Shown one piece after another: positions 22,601 through 34,981 of a stretch of 40,573 nucleotides of DNA. Position numbers and translations under genes: made by a program. Positions within the stretch are counted from its first letter, which is position 1; every line of letters begins with the position of its first letter. The DNA is from Clarireedia homoeocarpa (taxonomy: Eukaryota; Ascomycota; Leotiomycetes; Helotiales; Rutstroemiaceae), in NCBI GenBank assembly GCA_001465935.1, contig LNKV01000103.1:1-40573 (forward strand), read 5' to 3'. Under the pieces are notes generated by a model. The model searched no databases, was not told the DNA's origin, and saw only the letters and a program-made list of their open reading frames with translations.

Positions 22601-23193
22601 ACTAGTATATAGAGAGAGACTAATATATAAAAAAAGAAATTATTTAAAAAGACTAATATATAAAAAGAAATTAGTATATAAAGAAAGACTAGTATACAAA
22701 GAAAGACTAGTATATAAAGGAAGACTAATATATAAAGGGAGATTAGTATATAGAAAGAGACTAGTATATAGAGAGAGACTAGTATATAAAAAAAGATTAG
22801 TATATAGAAAGAGAAATATTTTAAAAAGACTAATATACAAAGAGAGACTAGTATACAGAGAGAGATTAGTATATAAAGAGTAACTAGTATATAGAAAGAA
22901 ACTAGTATATAAAGAGAGATTAGTATATAAAGGGAGATTAATATATAGAGTAAGACTAGTATATAAAGAGAGATTAGTATATAGAGAGAGAATAGTATAT
23001 AAAAAGAGAATAGTATATAAAGAGAGACTAGTATATAAAAAGAGAAATATTTTAAAAAGACTAATATATAGAGAGAGACTAGTATACAGAGGGAGATTAG
23101 TATATAGAGTGAGACTAGTATATAGAGGGAGAATAGTATATAAAAAGAAAAATATTTTAAAAAGACTAATATATAGAGAGAGACTAGTATATA
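22601..23193 (+). repeat. 18-bp minisatellite encoding a hexapeptide repeat
   Basis: About 30 units of a consensus AGACTAGTATATAAAGAG. Read on the plus strand, each unit encodes Arg-Leu-Val-Tyr-Lys-Glu; the minus strand gives Leu-Tyr-Thr-Ser-Leu-x. Longer interruptions (GAAATATTTTAAAAAGACTA) recur near 22821, 23044 and 23150 and suggest higher-order units. The multiple-of-three period keeps one frame open on the minus strand over 22640-22840 despite the surrounding decay. Whether it was ever translated is unknown. Confidence 0.85.
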
Positions 23194-23539
23194 AACTAGA
23201 TATAAGAAGAAGGTGTCTTATATAAACTTAGAGTCTTAGAGCTAATATAAAGCGATATCTTATAAAAGAGTATTCTAGTTAGACTAATATAACTATATAT
23301 ACGATTCCGGACGAATTGTTATACAAACAAGATTTTTATTTACTACTAGTTTAATATAGTCTAGTAGCTATAATCTCGATTATAACTAGATGTTTATAAA
23401 CTCGAAACAACTTAATCTAAAGTTTCCTTTCTTAATTTTCCTTCTCTTATATATATACTATACTAATAGACTATATTTCAATATATTTACTTTAATCTAC
23501 TATCCTTTTTAACAAGAACGGCGAGAGACCCGGTTCCTA

Positions 23540-25318
23540 TAGATCAAGTTAGTATAAAATAAAAACGACCTTATTAGTTGTATATTATATATAATATCTT
23601 TTAATAAGTATAAACCTTATTATATTCTTTTTTATATCTAGAGATCGCCGACTAATACAGTTTAAGTTCTTCTTAATAACAATATCTATATAGTTAGAGC
23701 TAACTTAGAAATAATATTTTAATAGTTATAAGCTTCTAGGTATATCGATATACTAATTTAGATTAATACTCTCTATATCAATCAAACAGATATATCAAAG
23801 AGAAGTATATAGATTAGTCTGATAAATTATATTTATACTAATATAAAGTTTGTCTTCGGCTAATTAGGACCTCGTAGTAAGACTAGCTATCTTACTATAG
23901 ATATAATCGATCTTTAGAAAAAGTAAAATCAGTTTCTGTTAAGCTAAAGAGATAATAATATTAGTAATATATTATAGTAAATTTCTAAAGACAATTCTCT
24001 CTTATTAGAAGAGATTATAAAGGCGATCTTATAGTTATTTAAAAGAGGTTAGTAGTATAAATAATAGATTTTATAAGAGATTATCCTTGTAAATAATATC
24101 TTAATTTATTACAACGATAAATATATCTATTAGTCTAGCTTTTACGATATAAATTAGACTTAGTATATACTAATATACTTTATATATACTAAGTACTTTT
24201 ATATATTGTAATAGTTATAACTTGGAATGATAGCGAGTGATATCTTCGAGCTGTTTGATAGTCTGCGAGATATACAATATTCTAATCAGTCTACTTTATT
24301 ATATTACTTACTTCCCACCTTTAGAGGTTTCCGGGCGAGCGATCCGAGAGATAAGGTCTATACACTTCTTAGATTTACTTCTGATAGTTTGTTTATTACT
24401 TCTAACTATTAGTTAATTATCAAGGAGCTATATACCTAATATATAGTTATAAGGCTATAGACAACTAATAGTCTAGAAGATTTATATTACTATTTTTTCG
24501 ATAAAAAAAGTATAGAGTAGGAGATTCTATTATAGATACCGGATTAGAGCAACTCTAATATATTTATATCAATCGATTACTAATCTTATAATTATATAGA
24601 TATAGTAATACTAACTATTTCTTTATCTAGTAATTCAACTATTTTATAAATCTAGGGAATATATATTATTAAAATTATATAATCTTTTCTAGCGAAAACG
24701 CTACTCCTATCTCTTAATCCTGAAGAAGAAGTAAAATTATTAGTTTAGAAGTCGTTTATACTTTTTCAGAATAACTCTTAAAAGAACTTGAAATTCAAGG
24801 ATATCTAGAGTATATACCTTTTTAAGACTGTTTATATAAATATAGATTTAACTACTTTAAAGTGTTTTAACGAGAAATTAACTTCCTTCTTCAGTTTTTT
24901 ATTTACGAACTATTAGTAGCTTAAATACTATTATAATATCCTAGATAATATTATTCTAAAGATATAGTTTGAATAATAAGATACTTCTAAGAACAGAGAC
25001 GATTTGAATATAATAATTAAAAAATAGTTGAAAGAATATAAATCTTATATTTTACAAGGTTTAAAAATAAAGAAGAAGTATCTTTTTATTATAAAAGACA
25101 AAGATATAGGCTTATACCTTTTAAATGTTAGTGAAAGAGATAACGGAGAATACTATATATATATATTTCTAGACTATTAAGTTCCTTTTATAATATATAA
25201 GTTTAAGCTTAGTTATATTATTATTAGCGAGTATTATATACTTGGGATTATAAACAGAGAGGCAATCAAGTATATAAAAGATAGAGAGCTTGTTCTAGAA
25301 ATATTTGATTTTTATTAA
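23540..25318 (+). pseudogene. Second RIP-decayed HET-domain gene
   Basis: A different HET paralogue, not the one at 3373. From about 23609 the decayed text follows the PF06985 start (Tyr-x-Ala-Leu-Ser-Tyr-Val-Trp-Gly region, mutated), then VRANLE, IDILI-stop-INTL-INQTD near 23740-23800 (family: WIDALCINQ) and FVFG-stop-LGP near 23850. A short intact frame at 24227-24412 contains FRGFRASDPRDKVYTLL, the typical RDKVYALLG block. A plausible end is TAA near 25316. Many TAG/TAA codons make it non-functional. It is in the same orientation as the decayed HET and FunK1 genes to its left. Confidence 0.7.
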
Positions 25319-26540
25319 TAAACTCGAAAACGAATAATACTTTCTTAATTAGTATATCTTATTTAACTATATAATAGTATAATATATAACTCTACTTTAT
25401 AAATTACTCTATTTAAATAGATCAATTTATATTATATTATTTTAATTATATTTATTATTTTAATAATTCTAAATTATTAATATTATTAATATTACTAAAT
25501 AATATATAACTATTAAAATAAAATTTTATTATAATTATTTAATCTAATTTCTAAATTTAAAATTCTAATATTATTCCTTTAATATTATACTATAATACTA
25601 TTTTTTTTTAAAATAGTGAAATTAAAGTATAGTCTGTTTAAAAGTGAAAATAGTATTATACTATAATACTATTTTAAAATTAGATTTTGATTTATATATT
25701 ATAAATTAAATAATAAGTATCTTCTTATTAACAAAGAAGTAGATCCTGGTATTTTAACTATCTATATATACTAAGTGAAAATAATCTATTATTAGATTAT
25801 AAGTTATATTCTAGTATAGATTATATTATAGTTTCTAGATAGTAATAATATCTAGTTCTAAGACTACCGGGTCTCTAAGTAATAAGGCTATTATAGCCCT
25901 CGACTTTTATATATTATATTATAGTATCGAGAGTGTTTGTTTACTTATTATATATAATAATCGTATCTGACTAAATAGCTAATAATATTATATTCTCTTA
26001 TTTCTTTTAAGTTATATTTAGTATATCTTTACTAATACTAGTTTGTAGAAGCTAGTCTATTAACTGCCCGCTCGGGTTGTTAGAGTCGGCGGAACCGAGA
26101 ACTACCCTCTTACTACTTCTCTTCGTAGTTATAATTAACTATCTCTTTAAGTAGGTTCCTTCTATCACTTTCTAGGTCGATAATCTCTATTTTTTACTTG
26201 TTAGCTAGCTTGATAGTTTCTAGAACTGTTATATTTAAGATACTAAATAAGGAAACTCTTTAATATTAAATTGAAGGTTCCGGCTTGTTACCTATACCTC
26301 CGGATTCTCTATATATATATCTCTTGTTCTATAGTATCTAGGCCGATTTACTAGCACTCTCTTAATCTTTATTTATTCCTTTTACTATTTTTTATATATA
26401 TTACTCTAACTTATATATTTCTTGTTGTATACCGTGTATTTTAGTTTTATAAGTAGGTTAGCCGCTCTTTTCTTATATTCTTTAGTATTATACACTTCTA
26501 TATAATAATTGTATATAGGATTTAAACGAGCTAACGTATC
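25319..26540. other. AT-rich stretch with a GC-richer island, no assigned gene
   Basis: No gene is assigned. 26060-26110 is an island with several surviving CpG sites (GCCCGCTCGGG, GTCGGCGG), consistent with RIP sparing C outside CpA. On the minus strand 26110-26240 reads as a Lys/Glu-rich, coiled-coil-like stretch, too decayed to assign. Confidence 0.4.
25583..25680. repeat. Paired palindromic AT repeat
   Basis: ATAGTATTAT-ACT-ATAATACTAT (25650-25672) is a 10-bp-arm palindrome. The same core TATTATACTATAATACTA occurs 71 bp earlier (25583). Between them lies CTATTTT...AAAATAG, giving nested hairpins. Confidence 0.6.
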
Positions 26541-26770
26541 CGATCCTAGGTATAATATAGTTATCTAATCTATAAAGAAACTTCTTATAAGCTTTACTAT
26601 TTACAAGTTAACTTGTTATTTTCTTAAGTTGTATATAAGTCTTGAATACAAGATATTATCGAAGGCTCTAGATATATTAAGGAGTAGTAGGTTAGTAATA
26701 TCTGTTCTTATTATATACTAGATTATATAGATCTATTTATATAAATAAGTGATTTATTATTATTATTAAC
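26541..26770 (-). mobile_element. Decayed LINE (Tad1/I-like) reverse transcriptase fragment
   Basis: On the minus strand from 26705 the text reads TDITNLLLLNISRAFDNI, then L-Y-SRLIYNLRK, and near 26541-26575 SFI...ITILYLGS. This follows the reverse-transcriptase core of fungal LINEs (family pattern LLLLDISGAFDNVSHxRLxxNLRKR...SFLxxRxTTLxLG). The Asp-to-Asn and Gly-to-Arg changes are G-to-A transitions, as RIP makes. After LYLGS the expected QGSPLSP region does not follow, so the copy is truncated or joined to other DNA there. The 5' part (above 26770) is too eroded to read. Confidence 0.55.
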
Positions 26771-27539
26771 TTTATTCGAGTATAAATAAACCTATTTATA
26801 TTATATATAGAACTGTAATTAAAGAACTAAACTATATATAATATCTTATTATTAATCTCTATCTAGTTGAATATATTAAGTATATTATATATATTCTATA
26901 AATAACGAATATTATAATCACTATTTATTAATCTAAGAATTTGATAATAATAATATATCTAGATATAGAAATTAAAGGCTATAGAAATAATACTTTTTAT
27001 TTTAACGATTCTATAATAATTATTCTAAAAATTCATTATTCCCCCCTCTAAATTGAAACTACTACTAATAAACTACTTTTTACTATTAGAAGAAAAACGG
27101 TTTGAAAAAGTTATTAATTTACTTTTCCTTTTTCCTTTTTCTTTTTCTTTCGCCTCTAACTTTATTTTCTTTCAAGGTTAAAGATTGATTTATTAATAAA
27201 TTAGTAGAATAATTTTAATCAAATAACAAATAGATATATAGAAACCCTCGAGTATTATACTATTTTTATACTTAGTTAATACTTAGTCTGTATTATTACA
27301 AAGAGTGGTGATAGATATATTATAATAAAATTATATATTTCGATATATAAAAGTAAAATATAGAGTTCGCTAGTCAGATAGTAATTTTCGGTAGTTATTT
27401 AATACTAGTTTAAGTTAGGTAATAAATAGTATAGGTAATAATTAGGTATATATTTTTTCTATCGCAAGTTACTAGTATATAGATATTATATATTTCTTTT
27501 CTAAACTCCTCTCCAAACTAATAATATTTCTTATTATAT
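26771..27539. other. AT-rich stretch with a polypyrimidine tract
   Basis: No gene is readable; the upper part of the LINE may extend into it. A pure pyrimidine run lies at about 27122-27150 (TTTTCC/TTTTTCT units). Confidence 0.4.
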
Positions 27540-27990
27540 ATTCGCGATAACGAATATTAATAGATATATAATTATTAGAGATATAGTCTCTCTAGAATTA
27601 GTATAATAGATAATAGATAAAATATTAAGCGATTTAGTAGTCAAAGTAGAGTAGAATAAATTTATTAAGTTCGAGGTACCTAGTATATATATTGATATTC
27701 GAGAGGAATTTATAAGGGTAAGTTTATATATTCTATATTTAATTATAATATAATACTAATAGATATAGATATACAGTGAATATAGCGAGCTTATAAAGTT
27801 GCTCGAAACAAATAAAATACTACTTTTAAAATTAATCAATATCGGAATATTCTATCTAACAATATCGGACCTAATAAAAATAAAGACTAAACTAAAGAGA
27901 GAGGTCTATATCACTATTATACTTATAGATCTCAATCTTACTACTAGGTTATTTATCTTCCTAGTAGGATTATATAAATATATATTCTAG
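27540..27990 (+). pseudogene. Possible decayed two-exon gene, unassigned
   Basis: 27548-27720 reads as a plausible coding stretch with two or three TAG/TAA codons. It is followed by an intron-like segment (GTAAGT at about 27719, TACTAAT, ACAG at 27776) and an open frame of 63 codons at 27799-27990 rich in Leu/Ile/Lys. The exon frames do not join cleanly under the simplest splice, so the model is weak. No domain is recognised. Confidence 0.25.
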
Positions 27991-28176
27991 AGTAGTTTTA
28001 AAGTTAAAGGGAAGGAAAGTTCTTTAGATTTAAAAGCTAGTAATATAGTTATCTAATAGAGTAACTTAGTATATTTATACTCTTTTAATAAAGGTGGGAA
28101 GTTTCAAATATTAGTTTTTAACTATTAATTCCTAGCTCTATAATTATAAATAAATATCTTAATCTCGATCAACTAA

Positions 28177-28913
28177 TTAAACTCTTGCGATCGATTATTT
28201 CCTAGTATTTATATTAGGATCCAGTTACGAACTTATATCTCTATTAGTAATAAAGAGATCTTAATCCCAGTTTAGTAGTATTTACTCTAGTATTAGCTCC
28301 AGATTCTAATTCTAATTTAGTAATATTCGCTCTAATATCGGCTCTAGATTCTGATCCCAGTTTAGTAGTATTCGCTCTAGTATCTACTCTAGATTCTAAT
28401 TCTAATTTAAAAGGTAGTTTATATTATTCTAACTTTCCTCGCTATATACTATTATCTGAGATATAGTTTCGTTATTTACTCTATTTATATTAATAGAGTT
28501 AATAGTATCCGATATATCCGAATTATTTATATTTATAGAAGATATACTATTATATTCAAGTAGTATATCTTGATCTAGACCTAGTACTATTTATAGAAAC
28601 TTGGAACTACTAGCTGTTTGTATAAATTCTATATTTATAAGTTCTTGGTTCTAATCTAGTAAGTAGAATAACTAACTAGAGGATCCTTTGTCGATATCTA
28701 ATATAAGTATCTTTTTATATATACGATTGAAGTTTATATTAGATCCTTTTATTAATATATAAGTAGTTGATATTTAAATTTATATCGAGATAATTAATTC
28801 GGGTTTGTTATATATCTTCTACTTTTTATAAGAAGATATATTATATATTTTTTCCTTGTATAAAGTATAATTTCCTTCTAGTTAAACTATTAGTTATATT
28901 TATAAGTCTCGCG
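28177..28913 (-). pseudogene. Decayed minus-strand ORF with a 15-residue repeat
   Basis: One minus-strand frame can be followed from 28913 to TAA at 28177-28179 with only TAG/TAA interruptions. It is Ser/Asn/Ile-rich, then enters a 15-residue repeat (ERILLNWDQNLEPIL type) that matches the 45-bp tandem repeat. No known domain is recognised. Statistically, stop density alone would not prove coding; the in-frame repeat is the better argument. Confidence 0.35.
28271..28405 (-). repeat. 45-bp tandem repeat, three copies
   Basis: Units at 28271-28315, 28316-28360 and 28361-28405 all begin TTTAGTA(G/A)TATT and end GATTCT(A/G)AT(T/C)C(T/C)(A)A(A/G). Their length is exactly three units of 45 bp, that is 15 codons. 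Differences are almost all transitions. Confidence 0.8.
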
Positions 28914-29691
28914 ATTTCTAAATTACTTTACTTCTCTATATAGTCCGGTATATTCTAATATATAACCGGGGTTTCTTTATTCTCAGCCTCTAGTTAAAGT
29001 AGTATTATAATAGGTTTTTAAGATTAGTATTAAGTAAAATATATATAGTTATAAAAACGAAGTATTTAAAAACTTACTTTTTAATCGAAGCTCGTATCCT
29101 ATCGCGAGACTATTAATCGGGGAATTTTGATTTCTTTAATATAACTTCTTTATATTTATTTTTAATATCGAAATAGTATCAAACTTTAATTTAGTATAAA
29201 TAGTTTCGTAATTACACTGATATCAATCGAAGATATTTTTTAGAGATAATAGTAATATTTACTTTATATTCAAGATATTATTTATAAGAAATATAAGGTT
29301 AAAAAACTGTAATTAATAACTGATTTCAGGTTTATCGTTATATAAAGTCTCGACTAAACTAGCGATAATATCTTACTGTTTTTCCTATACTAAATATAAA
29401 TAAGTACTAAAATTAAAATTAGTAATTATTATAAGATTAGAAAATTTTAACTCGCGATGTTTTTTTTAATATATCTTTTAAAGCTGAATATACAAGAAAC
29501 ACCTTCTAATCCCAGGTCTTTAGAAAGTAATTGATAAAGGAATTAGTTATCTTTATAGTAATTTACTAGTTTTTATATATCCGATCATTAGAGTTATATT
29601 CGCTATTTTTTTAATTAATCTATAATTCGGTAAACATTATAATATCTAATAACTAATATTATATACTTATATTAATCTAGGTTTTAACTCT
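28914..29691. other. AT-rich stretch, nothing assigned
   Basis: No ORF, repeat or motif that I can support. The texture is the same RIP-like AT-rich sequence as its neighbours. Confidence 0.4.
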
Positions 29692-29990
29692 ATCTTCAAC
29701 CTCTAAGTTTATATAAACTAGTCTAAAACAAGAGGTAAGGAAATAATTAAACTATTAAAACTCTTTAATAACAATTCTTATTATTAAACCTCGGGCCTAA
29801 AGATATTCTTTATAATACTTCGCTTTGTTATATAAAGACTTCGGATTATTTAATAATTATAATAAAGTATTTACTTTTATAAGCTTCTTTAACCCTCTTT
29901 AAACCTTTACTATAGCTTTCTCGATTATAGTCCGAACTTCTTCTTCGTTAAGATTATAATAGTTTATTGATCGTACTAACTAAATATTGT
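29692..29990 (-). pseudogene. Short decayed coding-like stretch, unassigned
   Basis: A minus-strand frame reads YYNLNEEEVRTIIEKAIVKV and then continues Lys/Leu-rich to LVYINLEVED with few stops. The charged, helical text is unlike random AT-rich sequence, but no family is recognised and the ends are unknown. Confidence 0.3.
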
Positions 29991-31686
29991 TTATATTATA
30001 TTTATCGCTTACTAGTAATAAACCCTAATAGTTACGAGTATAATATAATCTAGAATTATTAACTTATATACTTCTCTGACTATAGTCTAGAATAGACCTA
30101 GACTTATATACTCTATTCTCTTCTCGATTTAATAAAGTATCTCGGTCGTTTAAAATAAGTATTATTATATAAGTCGATTTGAAATACTTAGAGAGTCTCA
30201 ATTTAATCGTGTATAAATATATTGTTTTAGAGATTTTATAAATAGGATTGAAGTTATCTATAATAATACTTTATAGATTTAATAAACTTCTTATAATATA
30301 AACTCTAATATATATTATTTAAAGTAAGAAAAGTCTTAATAACCTGATTAATAAAAGGTATTATATATTATTTATACTCTTTCTTTTATTACTATTATTA
30401 TAATATCTTGTAGAATATTCTTATAACACGGAGTATATCGATACTTAGAACCGTAGAAAGTCTAGTTAAGATATTCTTTTAATAAAAAAAGTCTAATAGA
30501 TATCTAAACTATAGTATTATAGAGTCTAGACTATATAAACAAATAAATATAATTTATTATAATCGATAAAAGAGGATACCTTATAATCTTTTTCAAACTC
30601 TCTTTTTACTATCTTAAAGAGTAATAATAAGAATTTCTTTTATAAAGAGATATAAAGTTATCCTTGTTTATTTTATCTTATATTGTATTTATATAAGAGA
30701 GAAGACAACGAGGGAAAATTTAGAAAGTAGATAAGAATCAATTAGATATATATATTTTATTCGAAATCCTAAATTTGAAATTTAGGATTTTAATACTAAA
30801 TATTAGTATATCTTAGAAGGGATCCCAGTTATATACTCTTGTATATCCTTGTTTTTTTTTTTTTTTTTTAACTATAATAATTAAACCTTTCACAAACAGT
30901 ATTTCTTTATAGAAAGTCGTTATAAAATACTAGCCCCTAGATATTGAAATAGTAATAACGATGGAAATTAAAGATATAAAAGAATATCTATTTTATTATA
31001 TAAGAGCAAGTTATAAATATATTCTAAATATAACGTTCGCTTTCCACTAAATTATACTAAAGAACTATATAGAGATCTTTATTAGATTATTCTAAGAAAC
31101 TATATTTAGGTCTCTTAGCTCGGGTATTAAATTATTAATTTAAAAGTTCTATATAGAGTTCTAATAGTAGTTCTTTCCTTTTACTATTAAAATATATTAT
31201 AGTTATATTCATCAGTTTCCCGTTATTTATAAAGTGATATTAGAACTCTAATACTAAACTATATCGCCTCTTTATATCTAGCGATTAACCTTGGTTTTCT
31301 ATATATTATCTTTCTAGAAAACTATAACTAATAGAGGATTGTTTAAATACCTCCCAGATTAATTATATTTATATTATAAATTGTAATAATATAAAAGTAT
31401 ATATTTTAAAAACTAAGATATTTCTTTGTAATATATAAGAAAGGTTATAATATAAGATAGTTTATATATATTCTCTTTATCTATTACTTACTACTATATT
31501 ACTAGATATACCTTTACTTTATTATATTATCTTATTTACTATTACTCTTCTACGAGTGAGAAGTCAAACTCTAGACTTTGAAACTTAGATCTCTAAGAGA
31601 TATTATTATATCTAGTAACTCACCCCCTTCTAATAATTTTTAAAGAATATAATCTAATAGACCGAGACAACTTATTCTTAATATTA
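29991..31686. other. AT-rich stretch with a hairpin and a poly-T run
   Basis: No gene can be supported. It includes the perfect 12-bp-arm hairpin at 30764-30790 and an uninterrupted run of 18 T at 30852-30869. Confidence 0.4.
30764..30790. repeat. Perfect inverted repeat, 12-bp arms, 3-nt loop
   Basis: AAATCCTAAATT, loop TGA, AATTTAGGATTT. The arms are perfectly complementary in a region where mutation is heavy. The 18-T run follows 62 bp downstream. Confidence 0.75.
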
Positions 31687-32790
31687 ACTTCTTATAAATC
31701 TGATAAAGAATAATAAGAAAGAGTAGCTAGGAATATACTTTAGTTCTCGAATAAATATAATAATATTTAGCTTATTTATAAATACCTTTACCCGGATAAA
31801 AATATTCTTTATAAACTACTCTCTAAAAGATCTAGCTTTTAATTAGTTAGGTTTTTAGACTTCTTTTATAAACTCAACTCTCCTCTTTACTATTCTTCGA
31901 TAATTATAATAAAAAATATTATAGATCTATATTATTCCTTAATAATATTTAATCTATATTAAGATAGTAAATCTATTATTTCTAAGATAGATTCCCTTCT
32001 AGAACCTTATCTGATTATAGAAAAAATCGATTTCGAAATCTATACTATATTCAATTAAATCTTATATATAATTTAGGTTCAGTTTATATTAAGTTATAAA
32101 GATATTATAATCTATAATATACTTTATCAGATTTCTAAGATCCGTATCGATCTTTCTAGAAAATATCAAGAGATTTTCGGTCTTAATAAATAGAAGGAAA
32201 TAGAGATAATAATTAATATAAGTATTTCTACCGATTTAATAAATCGATTATATCTTAATTTAAAAAATAAGTATTCTAGTCTCGATATCTTATAGTATAT
32301 TAGATATTATCTACTAGTTTTATTTATTATAGTTATTTTATTAAACTTTAAAATAGTCTTTAATTATTACTTAATCTGATCTTTAAAATATTCGTAAAAC
32401 CGGATCGAAATATCGTATTATTAGTAAGGCGACTTGATATTTTATCTTTATATTTCTAAAGAGAATTTATTTATATCTCTAATATTAATTAGTTTAAAAA
32501 TCTATTTACAGATTTCTTATTTTTAGATAATTTAGAATAGAACAATCTAGAACGGAATAGCTCGAAGATAATAATTAAATTCCTTATAGAAATTAATTGT
32601 TAATCTCTTCTTAAACTCGATATTCACGATATCTTTTAGTTTAATCGATCGAGATTAAATTTAATAGATTAGTAATAGAATAAGCTTTATTATAAAATAG
32701 CGGATTATATTATAGTTGATAGAGGATATCTTAACTTTATTATTAAGATTATAAAAGTAAATTATTACTATTTACTAGAATATATATACT
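31687..32790 (+). pseudogene. Decayed coding stretch of about 370 codons, unassigned
   Basis: One plus-strand frame stays readable over about 1.1 kb with scattered TAG/TAA. It includes long clean parts such as DSKSIISKIDSLLEPYLIIE and ISKIRIDLSRKYQEIFGLNK. No catalytic motif or known domain is recognised. The coding claim rests on the amphipathic, charged text and on the stops being of RIP type. Confidence 0.4.
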
Positions 32791-33083
32791 AATATTCTAT
32801 AGTATCTATTAAAGTGATAGAACTATTATTCAATTACTTTATTAATTATAAGTCTTTAAAATACAAGGGTTTCCTTTAATAAATTTCTAGAATTCTAAAA
32901 ACTTATCGATTTAGAAAGTAACTATAAGAATTTTAAAAAGAGGTAATCTAAATATTCTAGACTTTTATTTATATTTCCTTTAATAAGAGAACTATATTTT
33001 AAATAAAAAACTTCTTTTGTTCTAGCTTAGAAAGTAGCTGATATATTTCCCTTTTTATTATAGATTTTAAATATTTAATATAA

Positions 33084-34112
33084 GGTAAATTAAATAAAGT
33101 TTAAGTTAGAATATACTCTAAAGAAGCTGAATAAAGATATCTAATATATAAGTACTAATAAAAAAGTTGGTTATTTATTTATATAAGTATTGAAATTAGG
33201 CCCGGAAAATAAAGGTCTTATAATAAAGGATTCTTCTAAAAGTATAATAATATATTAACTATAGAAGATAATAGTTATTAAAGAGGAAAAATTAATTAGC
33301 TTATTTAAGGAGGTTTTCTACTCGCAATCTCCTTAAACTATAGATCAGAATTCACAAAGTTTTTAACTTGATTTATTAGATAATTAGTATATTTCTTATA
33401 AATATTAAAATATATATTTTAATCTAAGAAGCTTCGGGGTATATAAAGTTCAATCGATATAGATATTATATATCTATCGTATTTCGACTTAGTTCTACTC
33501 GATATAACTATCTTTGAATTACTAATATAAATTACTCGGTTAAAGGAACTTCTAGATAAAAAGAGAGGATCGTATTATATAAATTGAACTAGTATACTTT
33601 TATATATCTTTAATATTATTATTATTTGTAAATCTTCTTATATTATATTAACAACCTAGATTAATTATCTTATCTTTATTAGATTATATATTATCTAATA
33701 CTATATCTCTATAATACTATCTATCTTTATAAGAGAAGATATAATATAAATCTACCTTGTAATATATATAGTAAATTATAATAATATTATTTATTTTACT
33801 AAATATATTCAACAAAGTCTATAAAGAGGAATTTAAATATAGTAGATAGAGAGAATATCTTATATTATTATATACTCGAATAAGTATATAATTAGTAAGG
33901 TTATAAGATAGTTCGGGTAGACTATAAAGAATCAACGATTTAAACTCTTATATATTACTATTAAGACAGATTAATAATCTCTATATTTCTAAGTATTATT
34001 CTCTTATAGTACAAAGAGGTACTTTAACTTTAGAGAGACTATTAGGAATTCTTTAAAAGCTTTCTATATTACTAACTAGGTTGGTCGTAGAGTTTAATAT
34101 TAATTAAGTGGA
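33084..34112 (+). pseudogene. Decayed coding stretch of about 340 codons, unassigned
   Basis: Lies in a different frame from the stretch ending near 32790, so it is either another exon of the same gene or a separate gene. Readable pieces include SLNYRSEFTKFLT, ELLDKKRGS and STKRYFNFRETIRNSLKAFY. No family is recognised. Confidence 0.35.
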
Positions 34113-34981
34113 TCTAAACTCTAGTAAAGACTATATCTAAACGCCTTTAATAATTATTTAAAGGCCTTAACTTCTTTATTTAATTGATATAATAAATAAA
34201 GTTAAAAGCTAATCAATTCTTTATTATAATCACTCTAAATATTATAAGAGGAGTTATTAGTATCCTAATAAAATTCTATTCTATAAATTTATTACTTATA
34301 TCTTTATTATTATTATTATTAATATAAAGGTTACTTTATATTAAAGTTCGCCTAGCTATTACTTTCTCTTTATTTATTTTAATAGAATACTCTAGTAATA
34401 ATTAGTTAAGGTTGTTCTATATCTATCTTTGTAATATCTTATAATAACTTGAAAATATAAATATTTATTATAAATAGGTAAACTAAACTATTACTAAACT
34501 TAATAAAGCGGTGACTACTAAGTTCTTCGAGCCTATATATAACGAAGATTAGTTACTTTAAAAACAGATTTAAGACGAAGCCGCGTATATTTATAAGAAA
34601 AATCTTAGTATAAAAAGAACTGAGAATAGAAATAAATAATATTATAGATATCAGAGAGATAAGATTTATTCAGAAGGTATATTTGAATAATTCTAATATA
34701 CTACTAAACTAACGATTAGGAAGGAAGTAAAAGACTGATATCTAGTCTGTTTCTAGATTATAGGTTTTTCTAACGAACTTAGTCTATATCTTACTATCTT
34801 TAAACTTTTCCTACTAGTATATAAGGTACAGTAACTACTATACCGGAATCTTTATTATAAATATTACTATTATTATTATAATAATAATTCTATAATAAAT
34901 AAAATCAACTAAAGAGTCTTTCTAATTACTTAAGCTTCTTTATCTTTATATTACCTTGTTATTTTAATCTAATAGATAAAA
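34113..34981. other. AT-rich stretch, nothing assigned
   Basis: No clear gene. The last about 30 bp (34950-34981) resemble the end of a 243-bp repeat unit, so the array may once have extended further left. Confidence 0.4.

Noticed and set aside
22601..23193. CRISPR array
   Set aside because: The repeats are contiguous 18-bp units without unique spacers, in a eukaryotic genome; this is a minisatellite.
26060..26110. tRNA-like GC island
   Set aside because: No acceptor stem, anticodon arm or B-box consensus can be folded; the G/C is better explained by CpG sites that RIP does not target.
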